Assembly (NCBI RefSeq): GCF_001644015.1
Contig: NZ_LUUI01000092.1
Location: 38,290-102,289, forward strand
DNA from: Methylomonas lenta
GTDB taxonomy: Bacteria > Pseudomonadota > Gammaproteobacteria > Methylococcales > Methylomonadaceae
Length of the DNA: 64,000 nucleotides
Direction of reading: 5' to 3'
Position 1 is the first letter of the stretch, and each line of letters begins with the position of its first letter. Positions 17,818 through 27,356 of the stretch are shown piece by piece. A program made the position numbers and the translations under genes. Under the pieces are notes generated by a model. The model searched no databases, was not told the origin of the DNA, and worked only from the letters and a program-made list of their open reading frames with translations.

Positions 17818-20214
17818 TCACTCTCCTGATGATACGGGGGCGGTTGCCAGTTCCGGTGCCAAGGCAATGGCGTTTTGCAACAAGCTGTCGCGGCCCAGAT
17901 GAATACGATTCAATATCAGCTTTTTCCAGGCCGGGGTACGTTGCAAATAACTGTCGATTTGCAGCAGCGGCGATAAACCGGGCACAAAGGCATAATCACT
18001 GGTCTTGATAGCCCACTGTAAATGCGCCGGCAATTGTTGCTGCAATATTTGCCTGACAGTTGTCTGCTGTTGCGCAGCCGGGCCGTGCAGAATCACCGAC
18101 ACGCGGTGACTGTAACGATCGAAAAATTCGGCAACAATGCGTTGATCGTCGGCATTGTCTTTGATCAAATCCGGCGCCAGCAGCGCCAGAAATTCACGGG
18201 CGTTTTCCGCGCTTAAAATCAGACTATCACCGACGATGCTGTTACCGCTTTGGCCGGTGCCGAGCGTTAAAGGATGTTGTTCATCGCTTAAATCCAGTCC
18301 CAAAATGGTAGCCAGAGTGCGACGCAAACGAAAATGTTCAACCGGAATCACCTGGCCGCGACTGACCCCGCCATCGGTGGCGATATCCAAGGCCAGACAC
18401 AGACCGGCCATGCTGCCGCGTTGGCGTTGCAGCTGTCCGCTAAACGTCAGCCAATCGCGCTGGCGTTGCTGCGGCCAATGCGCGGGCAAATCCACCCCCA
18501 GCATATTTGCCAATCCGGGGATCTGAGAATACGGCGCGGATTGCGGATCGACCAGCAATTCGCTAGCGGCGATGCGATCTTCGATAGGCGTCAACATGCC
18601 TTCAAAGCCGGCCAGCAAACGCTCACGAAAATCGGCACTGTTCGCCGGCCGCTGATCGCCAGTCAAAGGCTGCTGATTTTGGTGAAAATGACTGGGCAAA
18701 TACTGTTGTTGCCAGGAAAAACGCGGGATATAAGCCCGCATACTGTGTATCGCCGGACTATGCCGACCATCGCCCTGCATTTGCAGTTTTAGCTGTAAAA
18801 ACCGTCCGCGCAGTTCTCGCGAGGCGCCGGCTTGACGTTGTAATAAAATCTGATACAAACCCTGATAAGGTTTAAGCGGGGTTTTCCAGCCTGCATAAAA
18901 CGGCAGCTCGGAGGCCATGGGTAACCATAATGGCTCCGCTTGCAGCTGCCAATCGGCTTGCGATTTGCCGTCCGGGTCATCGTAAGCGCGGGCAAACACC
19001 TGTAAGGCGCAGCCGGCCGGTATACAAGCTTCCAGATACAAACGATGCCAGAGTACATCCGGAGTGCCGGCATCCAGGGCTTTGTCCAAAACGCACACTC
19101 CATTGCGTGGGAAACGCGCCTGCGGCAAAGCTAATAGAGGCAGCGGTCCTTGCTGGGATTGATAGCGGGTTTTACCATCCAAACCCACCATAAATCTTGC
19201 TGATTGCAAGGACAGCATACGATAACGCTCACCGCTCAAGCGAGCCGAAGCTTGCTGTTTATCCAAGATTACCACCGGACAGTCCCATTGCTGACGCTCG
19301 CTGCCTACCGGTGTAGCGACCAGTAATGCCAGCCTATCCGGCGCCACTAACGAACAATCGATCGCAAACGGTAGTTCCTCCGGCAGCAAAATATCGATCA
19401 GCGCTTGCCCGACATCCTCGCTTAAGGCCCGTATCAGCAGGTGCTGGCGATAGGTTGTCGGCAATTTTTCATACACTAGCAGATATAAAAACTCGGCATC
19501 GGCGCAGATAGCCAGCAAACCGTCATAAAACCCTACGTCCTGCCGCCATTGTTGCTGCAAAGCATGCGGGTTGCTAATTTGCGGATAAAACTCTAAGGCC
19601 GGTGGATGGTAAGTCTGCGGTAAGGGCTCGCCTTGGGCCAAACCTAAAGCCGACTGTTGATTACCGTCTGTATCCGTATACTGTCCAGCCAACCAAACCC
19701 GGCGCAGATTATCCACACATAGACGCTGCGGGACGAAATCCAGCGCACAGGTTTGTTGCCAGCGGCGTTGTAAATCCACCAGCATTAAAACGTTTTCAGC
19801 CCCGCTGACCGCCAAAGCTGCCAGACTGCCGCCACCAATATGTAAATCAACAAAATTACTAAAATCGGGAGCGACAACCGGTGCTAAGCTCAAATCGGCG
19901 ATACTTTGCGCATCCGGCCTTTCGCTGTTGGCTAACATGGCATGCCAATCAGGGCTTTGCCAATCGGCTTTGACTAAAAAATGCTTGCCATCCGGGCTGA
20001 TAGCACCGATCTGGCCATAATTATCAATTACCCGTGCAGGAGCATTTTGCCAGGCAAGTAAAGCGTTTTCGGCTGTGATTTCAGGGAAAAAATGCGCTTG
20101 CTGTTGTTCCAGCCGAAACACCTGCTGCTGGCCATCCCAAACAAACTTTAACGAGCGAGTGACAAAATCACTGGCTTGTTTGAGGACTAAAAAGGAGCTG
20201 CGATTGCTGTCCAT
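17818..20214 (-). CDS. gpI-like phage tail protein (TIGR02242-type) with propeller-like N-terminus
   Basis: This 798-residue protein has two halves. Residues about 1-480 look like a beta-propeller or repeated beta-sheet domain, with recurrent hydrophobic strands and WxxxQ elements. The C-terminal part (about 515-790) matches the 'phage tail protein' family of eCIS baseplates: FRERLLAGFEGMLTPIEDRI, PGLANMLGVDLPAHW, the QLQRQRGSMAGL helix and a terminal RVSVILHGP segment. In other systems this protein is the wedge component related to P2 gpI. It starts four bases after the gpJ stop without a good ribosome-binding site, so translation is probably coupled. Confidence 0.88.
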   Translation of the reverse strand: MDSNRSSFLVLKQASDFVTRSLKFVWDGQQQVFRLEQQQAHFFPEITAENALLAWQNAPARVIDNYGQIGAISPDGKHFLVKADWQSPDWHAMLANSERPDAQSIADLSLAPVVAPDFSNFVDLHIGGGSLAALAVSGAENVLMLVDLQRRWQQTCALDFVPQRLCVDNLRRVWLAGQYTDTDGNQQSALGLAQGEPLPQTYHPPALEFYPQISNPHALQQQWRQDVGFYDGLLAICADAEFLYLLVYEKLPTTYRQHLLIRALSEDVGQALIDILLPEELPFAIDCSLVAPDRLALLVATPVGSERQQWDCPVVILDKQQASARLSGERYRMLSLQSARFMVGLDGKTRYQSQQGPLPLLALPQARFPRNGVCVLDKALDAGTPDVLWHRLYLEACIPAGCALQVFARAYDDPDGKSQADWQLQAEPLWLPMASELPFYAGWKTPLKPYQGLYQILLQRQAGASRELRGRFLQLKLQMQGDGRHSPAIHSMRAYIPRFSWQQQYLPSHFHQNQQPLTGDQRPANSADFRERLLAGFEGMLTPIEDRIAASELLVDPQSAPYSQIPGLANMLGVDLPAHWPQQRQRDWLTFSGQLQRQRGSMAGLCLALDIATDGGVSRGQVIPVEHFRLRRTLATILGLDLSDEQHPLTLGTGQSGNSIVGDSLILSAENAREFLALLAPDLIKDNADDQRIVAEFFDRYSHRVSVILHGPAAQQQTTVRQILQQQLPAHLQWAIKTSDYAFVPGLSPLLQIDSYLQRTPAWKKLILNRIHLGRDSLLQNAIALAPELATAPVSSGE

Positions 20215-20218
20215 ATGG

Positions 20219-22393
20219 CTAACAAATATCCGGAATCACAGGGGTGGGAATCCAGTCTTTTATGGTTTCCCGTTCCGCCGCGCCGCTGACGATACTGGGC
20301 GGCAGCGGTGTTTCACCGCGATTATCGGCTTGCACGCTAATGGCTTGTAACTCCGGCAATTGCCAGGGCTGCAAACTCAGGCTTTGACCTTCAGTCAGCG
20401 TCAGCCATTGTTTATCGCTATTTTGCACATACAACTGCACTGCACCTATCGATTGCACGCCGCTTACCCGGCCGGCAACGGTGCGTAATTCATTCACATC
20501 CACAGCCTGCCCTAACGGCCAGCCCTGTTTTAGTCTGCCCCCCGGCGCTAACGGCCACAAAAACTGCAACAGACTTTGTTCCACAGCCTTATACACCTGC
20601 TGCCGGGTTTGCGGATCTTGTTCCAATACTGATACAGAAATAGCCACCGGCAGATACTCCGGACTCAATACATATAATTCGGTACCTAGCAAACTGCGCT
20701 GACTTAAATAGCCGTATACATCTTTCAATAAGCCAACGCTGGTTCTAGGAAAGGCCGCGATCGCCATTTCGGCAGGCGGCAACACGAAAATACTGATCAC
20801 ACCCGGCACATTAAAACGGGCGGTGGCCAAGCTGGACCCCGGTAAAAAGCCGGTAATTAACTCGGCTTTTGCTACCGGATTAACCGGATTATCCAAAGCC
20901 AGCCGGGTAAAATCATCCCGGGTTACGGCCCGGTTGCGATGACTTAAAAATGCTGAGATGCGTTGTTCCATCTGCGACACGGATTCGGCATCGATACCAC
21001 CCGTGGTAGGCCAGTCCTGCCGCACTTGCAATCCGGCTGCGGCATTTTCCAATACCTTAATACTATTGCCAGGTAAGTTACCCGCTACACCGCCGCCATA
21101 CCGATAATAAGCCGCTCTGACGCGTTTGCCGCGGGCCGGCAACTTGCCGCGATAACCGTCGCCAAACCGCAACCTGCCTTCCGCTGCATCCAGCATATAG
21201 ACCCGATCGTCGGCATTGGCAGCGCCGAAATGATCCACTCGCCGCCAGGGGATAAATTGTGCATTTTCCTCTACATCGATTTGCAAGGATTCGGCATCGA
21301 TATTTTGCTGTGGAAAGGTCAGTTCCTGATCCGGCTGTCCGCTGGCCAACCCCAGCATCAGATCTCTTTCTACACCTTGACCGATTAGATCCACTACATT
21401 GACAGCCAAATACGCCAAACTCAGATCAGCTTGCTCAGGACAACGCAAACGCAACCAAAACAGCATTTGTTCGGGTTTAGTCGAGCCGGGTTGTTCCGGC
21501 GGGCTGTTGCGCAAGCCGGCATTGGCTGGGTCGTCAGGTAAATGCGGGGTTAATAAACTAACATCTTTAGGTAAGCGTAAACGCACCACACCGGCCTTGC
21601 GGGCACCGTTGGAACTATCGGCCAATTGTTCTAACGGCAGATAATCAAAATCCACTACACCAGATTGTTGCCAGGCCAGCTCCCAGAGCAAGTTACGCGG
21701 CAAGGGTTGGCTTTCCTGTTCGGCCAGCAGATCGTCTGCAGGCGCAATACCAATATTTAACGTAATACCGGCCAGATTTTTGCGTAATTCAGTTTTTTGC
21801 CCCACCAATGCCAACGGGATGCTGAAACCTAAATACAAAGCCTTATCGACGCTAGTCGCCAAGACCAAATTGTCCCGCCCCGGCAAAAGATGCCGTGGCC
21901 TAAAGGCAATCGCCGCTTTACCGGCAGGTGAAGTCAAGCGCAGCTGTTCCGGGGTAATGCCCATTTCCGCCAGCTGTTGATCGCTGATGCTTTCTTTACA
22001 GACGATATCCAGCAATAAAGGCGTGGGTTGCAGATCTCCGACGCTACTGAATAATTGCCCGGCAGCCGGAAAATGGCTTTCGGCGGGAATGATGGCGGCC
22101 AGATTGGGCGTGCGCTTGCGAGTGGCATCGATACACACCAGGCCACGGGCCGGCGTTGCAGGCCGACGCGGGATTTGCAATAAATTTAAAAATGCCTGGC
22201 GCTGGCGTTCCGGGATTAAATTGGCCCGATACAAAATGGTTTCGGTCAACCAGGCAAACACATCCACTAAAGCATGCACTGGGTCGCCCGGCACGATTTG
22301 AGTCAACTCCGGCAGACTGTTCAACAAGCGCGCCTTGGCTTCTTCTACCAAGTCATCGAAGCGGCGGTCATCAAGATTGATCATGGGTTTCAT
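20219..22393 (-). CDS. Baseplate assembly protein J-like (TIGR02243-type)
   Basis: This 724-residue baseplate wedge protein shows the family opening LDDRRFDDLVEEAKARL with PGDPVHALVDVFAWLTETI and the helix RQAFLNLLQIPRRPATPA. A long beta-rich middle and the gpJ-type core (about 450-640) follow, including DGYRGKLPARGKRVRAAYYR and the NRAVTRDDFTRLAL segment. This is the large wedge of PVC/Afp-type baseplates. GTG at 22399 is possible, but ATG at 22393 with AAGG five bases before is preferred. It lies 34 bases after the gp25 gene. Confidence 0.92.
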   Translation of the reverse strand: MKPMINLDDRRFDDLVEEAKARLLNSLPELTQIVPGDPVHALVDVFAWLTETILYRANLIPERQRQAFLNLLQIPRRPATPARGLVCIDATRKRTPNLAAIIPAESHFPAAGQLFSSVGDLQPTPLLLDIVCKESISDQQLAEMGITPEQLRLTSPAGKAAIAFRPRHLLPGRDNLVLATSVDKALYLGFSIPLALVGQKTELRKNLAGITLNIGIAPADDLLAEQESQPLPRNLLWELAWQQSGVVDFDYLPLEQLADSSNGARKAGVVRLRLPKDVSLLTPHLPDDPANAGLRNSPPEQPGSTKPEQMLFWLRLRCPEQADLSLAYLAVNVVDLIGQGVERDLMLGLASGQPDQELTFPQQNIDAESLQIDVEENAQFIPWRRVDHFGAANADDRVYMLDAAEGRLRFGDGYRGKLPARGKRVRAAYYRYGGGVAGNLPGNSIKVLENAAAGLQVRQDWPTTGGIDAESVSQMEQRISAFLSHRNRAVTRDDFTRLALDNPVNPVAKAELITGFLPGSSLATARFNVPGVISIFVLPPAEMAIAAFPRTSVGLLKDVYGYLSQRSLLGTELYVLSPEYLPVAISVSVLEQDPQTRQQVYKAVEQSLLQFLWPLAPGGRLKQGWPLGQAVDVNELRTVAGRVSGVQSIGAVQLYVQNSDKQWLTLTEGQSLSLQPWQLPELQAISVQADNRGETPLPPSIVSGAAERETIKDWIPTPVIPDIC

Positions 22394-22427
22394 AGTCACC
22401 TTCGTATTTACGCTGCCGAAAAATATT

Positions 22428-22823
22428 TCATCTGCCGCTACCCAGTTGCAGGCTCAAATCCAACTGCCCGGAACCGCCATTTTGCCGAATCCGATAATGT
22501 ATGCTGACGTTGACGACGCTAATCTGTTCCCTATCGGGTAACACTTGCACACTGGTCAGTTCCACCCGCGGTTCCCAACGGGTCACGCTGCGAAACACAG
22601 CATCTTTGATCAGATTGCGGGTGGTTTCGTTATTGGGCTGATGAATATAGTTATACAAACCGGCACCAAAATCAGGTCGCATCAGACGTTCGCCGGGACG
22701 GGTGGCCAGGATGTTCCAGATCACCTGCCGAATGCTGGGATTATCCTCGGCATAACGTAATTGACCGTTTTCCAATTCAATCTCCAACGGCCAGCTCAAT
22801 AAGGGCGATAAGCGACTGTTCAT
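22428..22823 (-). CDS. Baseplate wedge protein gp25/gpW family
   Basis: This 131-residue protein has the typical gp25 lysozyme-like core: IRQVIWNILATRPGERLMRP followed by DFGAGLYNYIHQPN, then a strand-rich end. It initiates sheath polymerisation in T4, P2 and PVC-type particles by matching the sheath C-terminal handshake. The frame can be extended upstream, but the ATG at 22823 overlaps the previous stop (ATGA) and gives the normal family length. Confidence 0.93.
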   Translation of the reverse strand: MNSRLSPLLSWPLEIELENGQLRYAEDNPSIRQVIWNILATRPGERLMRPDFGAGLYNYIHQPNNETTRNLIKDAVFRSVTRWEPRVELTSVQVLPDREQISVVNVSIHYRIRQNGGSGQLDLSLQLGSGR

Positions 22824-24679
22824 TTGGGTTTGGGAATCAAAGTTATGGCATAAGGCAGCCATTGAAAAAACAAATTCAGCAGATTCAACACTATCATCAA
22901 CAGCAACATGGCGCAGATGGTAATCACCGGCAGGCTAAAGCTGATAATCCATTCCAAACCAAAACTGTTACCGCTTTTTTCTGTCGGCGGCATTTCCAGA
23001 CCGATTTTTTTTAAGGTTGCCGCCAAATCCTTGGGGGCGACAAAGGTGGCACCTTTGGCCAAGCCGCGTTTTAAATCGGACAATTTCGGCATTTGTATGG
23101 CTTGCGGCCGGCTGGCCTCCGGATCAAACGGTGCCGCCACCCGAAATGTTTCGCTGTTGCTGCCCCAGACGATTTGTTCGCAGCCTTTGTCATCCCGATA
23201 CCGAACAAAGGGTTTGATGTAATAGCTATCGCCCGGGTTTTGTTGGTAGCGTGGAATTTGTAAACTGTCTACATAGTCCTGGGTATGGTTTATCGAGCGC
23301 TCGAACAGGTGCTCTCTTAGCGTCATTGCCTGTTGTTCGTTGATAAATAAATGCCAGTCTGCTTCCAGATTAAGCAAAATATCCGCCTGCTCCTCGTCAA
23401 TACTGGCTTTGGCTAATAACTGAGTTTTGTTGGTATCCAGATAGGTTTGCAGACTTTGCAATTTAAAGTTATCAATATTGGACAAATAACTTTGTAAGGA
23501 CCTTAAACTGGCATCGGCAGCACTGATAGCGGCTTGTAAGGCAAACACGGCTGGATTAGCTGCTGCCTGAGCGCGAATTTGTTGGGTTAATGTCGATACC
23601 CCTGCCAACCATTGCAAGGCTTGCACGGTATCCGCAGCCAAGCGGTCGGCAGCAAAATCATCAGCCTCAAGCAAATTGGGATAGGGTAAACCGGGCTGGC
23701 TGGCTCTTTTTATCGCCAAGGCCTGAATTTTCTCGCCCAGATTACCGATAGGCAACAGGCTTAAGGCTTCGGCAACCGCTGTACAATTTTGCCCGACCAG
23801 GGCTAATTTTTGTCGCGATTGCTGATAGCGAGCCGTATCCGGCAAACGATAAAAATGCACGTCATTTAATAAGGCATTCAAAGGTTTATTGGCGGCTATT
23901 GAGCTGTCCAGTAATTGATAACGACTGACCAATTGATTGATAAGCTTGACCAAAGCCGGTTTGGCAGCGGCATTGGTCATTAAATGCCCATCGCCTGCTT
24001 GCCAAACCAGAACAGAATTTTCAGCCTGATCCTGCCGACCGAAAGGCCAGGGCAAGCTATCGACGAAATAATCCTGCCGACTGCGCTGCTCGATGACATT
24101 GGTTTGCACCGAGCCGGATAAGGGCAAATAGCCATACAGCAAAGTATGTTTGCGTTGCCGGCCATCGGCACGGCTGGCCGTAATCAATTGCGCGTGTAAA
24201 GGATAGCTTTCTTCGCCGCTGGGCAAAGGCTCGGGTAAACGTGGCCGAATCAATTTTTGCCGACGTAATTGCCGTACATGATCCGGGTCATCGTCTTTAT
24301 TATTACCGGCCTGCCAACCTTGAGCCACACCATTGGTTTGCAGCCAGCGACTGCCATCGCGACGCCGCACCACGAATCCGGCTGAAGTAATGTTTTGCGG
24401 ATTGAAGGCCGGACTGGCAAAGGTATCGCACACCACCTCGCAACTCACCATGTAAAATGTGCGATGTACCGGCAAGCGCAACCAGGGCTGGCTTTTGTCG
24501 TCGGCAAAGCGATCTTCGAAACGCCAGTTTTGCCCCCGATTACCTTGTAATGTACCTTGTTGCATGGCCTGCAAATGCCGAGTAACGAAATCCTCATCCA
24601 GATAGCGATGGATCAGGCAGCCATCGCCCTCATCGGCATAATACGGCGCCCGCAGCACGGGTTTATGTTGGGCTACCAT
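22820..24679 (-). CDS. eCIS protein with C-terminal membrane anchor, unknown function
   Basis: This 619-residue protein is not recognised. The N-terminus is soluble and begins with an RAPYYADEGDGCLIHRYLDE segment. The middle (about 270-470) is helical. The last 45 residues contain a strong membrane helix (about 581-607, core LPVITICAMLLLMIVL) and a short Pro/Lys tail. No signal peptide is visible. The protein is encoded between gpV and gp25, both baseplate parts, and overlaps both genes. It is the only eCIS gene here with an obvious transmembrane segment and could attach the baseplate to a membrane, as in membrane-anchored cyanobacterial CIS. That role is inferred. Confidence 0.78.
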   Translation of the reverse strand: MVAQHKPVLRAPYYADEGDGCLIHRYLDEDFVTRHLQAMQQGTLQGNRGQNWRFEDRFADDKSQPWLRLPVHRTFYMVSCEVVCDTFASPAFNPQNITSAGFVVRRRDGSRWLQTNGVAQGWQAGNNKDDDPDHVRQLRRQKLIRPRLPEPLPSGEESYPLHAQLITASRADGRQRKHTLLYGYLPLSGSVQTNVIEQRSRQDYFVDSLPWPFGRQDQAENSVLVWQAGDGHLMTNAAAKPALVKLINQLVSRYQLLDSSIAANKPLNALLNDVHFYRLPDTARYQQSRQKLALVGQNCTAVAEALSLLPIGNLGEKIQALAIKRASQPGLPYPNLLEADDFAADRLAADTVQALQWLAGVSTLTQQIRAQAAANPAVFALQAAISAADASLRSLQSYLSNIDNFKLQSLQTYLDTNKTQLLAKASIDEEQADILLNLEADWHLFINEQQAMTLREHLFERSINHTQDYVDSLQIPRYQQNPGDSYYIKPFVRYRDDKGCEQIVWGSNSETFRVAAPFDPEASRPQAIQMPKLSDLKRGLAKGATFVAPKDLAATLKKIGLEMPPTEKSGNSFGLEWIISFSLPVITICAMLLLMIVLNLLNLFFQWLPYAITLIPKPK

Positions 24680-25320
24680 ATATTTCCCGCTCCCGGCGTG
24701 TAGCTACTGGAAACCACCGCGTTGCTGATTAAAGTGTCGCATTTGACCACACCGGAAAACTTGCTCATGCCGGCTTCCACTTCCAGCATACCGGCCGAGA
24801 CTTTTACCTGCGCAGCTTCGATAGTGACTTTAACCGAGGCGTTGATTTTGATTTCCGAATTACTGAATTCTATGGTTTCGCTGCCTTTTTCGATTAAGAC
24901 TTTGCCGCCTTCGGCTTCGGTGATTTGCAAGTGATAGCCGCTGCTGGTTTTGATATCGATCTGCGAATCTTCAGTATCGTCGAATTTAAGCTGCGAACCC
25001 GAGGGTGTGCGTATGCAATACACATCCTCCACCTCGCGGGCTTCCTGCGGATGACTGTCGCCACCTGAATACAACGCCCCCATCACCACCGCCACTTCCG
25101 GACTGATAAAGGCCAGCACCACTTTTTCATCGACTTTGGGCAATAAACTGACGCCATAATCCTGCCCGGCGCTGTTAGTCAGCACTGCAGCCCATAATTC
25201 CAAAGCCCCCACAGCACATTGTACTTTTATACGACCGCGATTATCCGGGTCCTGATTGTCCACTACCGTGGCCAAATGTAAGCCTTGCATCGCGCCAAAA
25301 CTATGCCCTAGTGTTTTCAT
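24673..25320 (-). CDS. Baseplate spike protein V / VgrG C-terminal-like
   Basis: This 215-residue protein starts with the OB-fold typical of gpV/gp5 (LHLATVVDNQDPDNRGRIKV, then LLPKVDEKVVLAFI). After residue 110 it continues into repeated beta strands (IDIKTSSGYHLQI, VLIEKGSETIEFSNSEI, ITIEA-type repeats) that should form the triangular beta-helix spike. Together with gpD it makes the tip complex, equivalent to the single Afp8/VgrG chain. The ATG at 25320 follows the gpD stop by one base. A longer frame adds seven residues only. Confidence 0.92.
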   Translation of the reverse strand: MKTLGHSFGAMQGLHLATVVDNQDPDNRGRIKVQCAVGALELWAAVLTNSAGQDYGVSLLPKVDEKVVLAFISPEVAVVMGALYSGGDSHPQEAREVEDVYCIRTPSGSQLKFDDTEDSQIDIKTSSGYHLQITEAEGGKVLIEKGSETIEFSNSEIKINASVKVTIEAAQVKVSAGMLEVEAGMSKFSGVVKCDTLISNAVVSSSYTPGAGNIW

Positions 25321-25321
25321 A

Positions 25322-26365
25322 TCAAACACTCCAGTCGGCACGGTTGAGTTTCAAAAAACTTCTAAAGCCCTGGCTGCTATCGAAGCGATGGCTGCAATGC
25401 ACGATTTGATAACGGCCGCGCAAACGCTCGGAGACATCGGTCAGTTCTATTTCCCGTCCAGCACCAAACTCCACGTTACCGGTGCAGACGGCTTCACCGG
25501 CCAAGAAAGATTTCGCCCGGCTGCGGAATTGACCCACGGCCCATTTATCGGCTTCGGCTTGGGTTTTTGCAAATGGCTGTGGGAAATACCCCTCGCCCGG
25601 CCAACCCAGTTCGTTTAACACATCGGCCCCTGAAGTGGCCTGCGGCGGCGGTTGCAAGGCTTCGCTTTGGGCTACAGTGGCTTCATCGGCAGACAGGTCG
25701 TAGCCATTGATCTGCGCCGCTGTAGGCTGACCGTTGAGGTCGGCAATCAGGCGCAGATACTCCATGCCATCCTGCGGACTCAAGCGCTGCGGGTTGCTAT
25801 CGGCCTGTTCCGGTTTGATTCTGAGTTGGCTTTGTTGCCAGCGCACTGCAATGTCATAAGGTGCCAGCAAGCGCTGCATGAAGGACAGATTACTTTCGTT
25901 AAATTGATGCCAGTCACCGGTTTGGCTGGAAACCTGAATATCTGTCGACAAACCGGCATCGTCAGCCAAAGTCCGCAATACATCATCCAGACTTTGTGCT
26001 TCAAAACGACGGGTATGGCGTTGCCGGGCCAGTAAATGCATTTTATCTTCCAGTAATAACACTAATTGCGGCGCACCATCGCCGTAACGTTCTTCTATGG
26101 CGGTGATGTCACCGGTAAATAAAGCTTGTTGCTCTTGTTCACCCAGCATGATGGCAATTTCCGCGCCGTGTCTGAGCTGTTGAAACACAAAACCCGGCTC
26201 AGCCGCGCCTTCCACCCTGCCCCAATTGATCAATCTGACCTCCGCATGCGCGCGTCCGGACAATGGCTGCTGAATAGCCACATCCTTGACGGCTTCGGCC
26301 ATGGCGGTGTCGTCGCGTCCATCGACAACAAATCTGGGGCGAGCATTGATGAAGGCTTCGGCCAT
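25322..26365 (-). CDS. Tail spike hub protein gpD-like (late control D family)
   Basis: This 347-residue protein belongs to the gpD/gp27 hub family: RPRFVVDGRD at the start, VRLINWGRVEG, a swivel domain (ALFTGDITAIEERYGDG), and QFNESNLSFMQRLLAPYDIA typical of the hub core. It ends with a LysM-less beta domain (EIELTDVSERLRGRYQIVHC). It docks the spike (gpV) onto the tube. Here hub and spike are separate genes, whereas Afp8 fuses them. The ATG at 26365 lies two bases after the DUF5908 stop (TGAACATG). A TTG two codons upstream is less likely. Confidence 0.92.
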   Translation of the reverse strand: MAEAFINARPRFVVDGRDDTAMAEAVKDVAIQQPLSGRAHAEVRLINWGRVEGAAEPGFVFQQLRHGAEIAIMLGEQEQQALFTGDITAIEERYGDGAPQLVLLLEDKMHLLARQRHTRRFEAQSLDDVLRTLADDAGLSTDIQVSSQTGDWHQFNESNLSFMQRLLAPYDIAVRWQQSQLRIKPEQADSNPQRLSPQDGMEYLRLIADLNGQPTAAQINGYDLSADEATVAQSEALQPPPQATSGADVLNELGWPGEGYFPQPFAKTQAEADKWAVGQFRSRAKSFLAGEAVCTGNVEFGAGREIELTDVSERLRGRYQIVHCSHRFDSSQGFRSFLKLNRADWSV

Positions 26366-26367
26366 GT

Positions 26368-26529
26368 TCAATCCACCAACAAACGTGCCTGCCGTTCTTG
26401 CAGGATTTGCAGTTGTCTAAGTAATAACTCTTCCTGTTCGTTGCTGGCGGCAAACGGCAGCGTAGTCAGTTGCTCGCTACTGTCGGGTTCAACCACTTCG
26501 GCAATCACTTCATTGATATAAACCGGCAT
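26368..26529 (-). CDS. DUF5908-like small eCIS protein (Afp6-like)
   Basis: This 53-residue protein begins MPVYINEVIAEVVE and ends in a charged helix with QILQERQARLL. The opening 'M-P-x-x-I-x-E-x-x-I' followed by a short linker and an amphipathic helix matches the small DUF5908 proteins found between the LysM-type and gpD genes of eCIS, where Afp6 sits. An excellent AGGAG site lies seven bases before the ATG, and the stop is two bases before gpD. The gene fills what would otherwise be an odd 190-base gap in a gapless operon. Confidence 0.85.
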   Translation of the reverse strand: MPVYINEVIAEVVEPDSSEQLTTLPFAASNEQEELLLRQLQILQERQARLLVD

Positions 26530-26552
26530 AGATATCTCCTTAACTTTACGCT

Positions 26553-27356
26553 TTAAAACGCACCAGGTATCCGGGTACCCAGTGTCTCCGATTGACCATA
26601 GTTGTAACCAGCACCATTACCGGCGCCGCTGCCAGTATTGCTTTGGGTCATGCCGCCACTAGGTGGCATCACCACGCCTTGCTGATCACTAAAACGCGGA
26701 TTATCCATACCGTTATACATCGCGGTATCGCGCCATTGTTTGGGATCGCGGTTGGCGGCCAGATTGGCATCGACCGCGCTGACGCCCTCGCCGTCCACAG
26801 CCAGCCGACCTTGCTGACGTAAAGCGGCTTTCAAATCGATGATGTCGAATTGATAGTTGTCCTGCTTAAAAGTCAGTGCCAAAGTGGCTCTGAGCGGCAC
26901 GCCTTCCGGCGAGAAAAAGTCCAGGGTTTCGTTATAACTGCCGAGCATGCCGATAAAGGAAAAACTGCCCCATTGAAACCGGCAACGCTTGGGTGCTTTG
27001 GGTTGGCTGCTTTCAGCATCCTGCGGCTTCATGAACTCGGTAGCGATACGCTGAGTTTGCTTACGCACGTCTTCATGTAACAAGGTTTGGGTGCCATCGG
27101 TCTCGGTTAAATCTTCGGCATCTATCACGCTGGTATCGAACACTAATTCAATCGCCAGGGTCGATTCGCTTTTATCGACAAACTGCGCGGCTTTGCTTTG
27201 TCCGCTACCGCTATTACTATCTTTTAAGGTGTTCGATAAGGTGACTTTTAATGAAGCAGGATTGAATTGCACGGTAATCCAGGCCTCTTCGGTAGCATCC
27301 TGATTTTGCGCATCCAGCGGAATCAATACCGCTTTACTGAGTTTACTGTTAGCCAC
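26553..27356 (-). CDS. CIS tube-associated protein (Afp7-like, LysM tail absent)
   Basis: This 267-residue protein resembles the 'contractile injection system tube protein' family. AVLIPLDAQNQ leads into WITVQFNPASLKVTLSNTLK, LAIELVFDTSV, then FQWGSFSFIGMLGSYNETLD and VPLRATLALTFKQ. Afp7/Pvc7 homologues usually add a C-terminal LysM domain. Here the tail is Asn/Gly/Gln-rich and I see no clear LysM. I chose the GTG at 27356 because AGGTGG lies six bases upstream and it overlaps the previous stop by eight bases; an upstream in-frame ATG lacks a site. It probably links the tube to the spike hub. Confidence 0.85.
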   Translation of the reverse strand: MANSKLSKAVLIPLDAQNQDATEEAWITVQFNPASLKVTLSNTLKDSNSGSGQSKAAQFVDKSESTLAIELVFDTSVIDAEDLTETDGTQTLLHEDVRKQTQRIATEFMKPQDAESSQPKAPKRCRFQWGSFSFIGMLGSYNETLDFFSPEGVPLRATLALTFKQDNYQFDIIDLKAALRQQGRLAVDGEGVSAVDANLAANRDPKQWRDTAMYNGMDNPRFSDQQGVVMPPSGGMTQSNTGSGAGNGAGYNYGQSETLGTRIPGAF

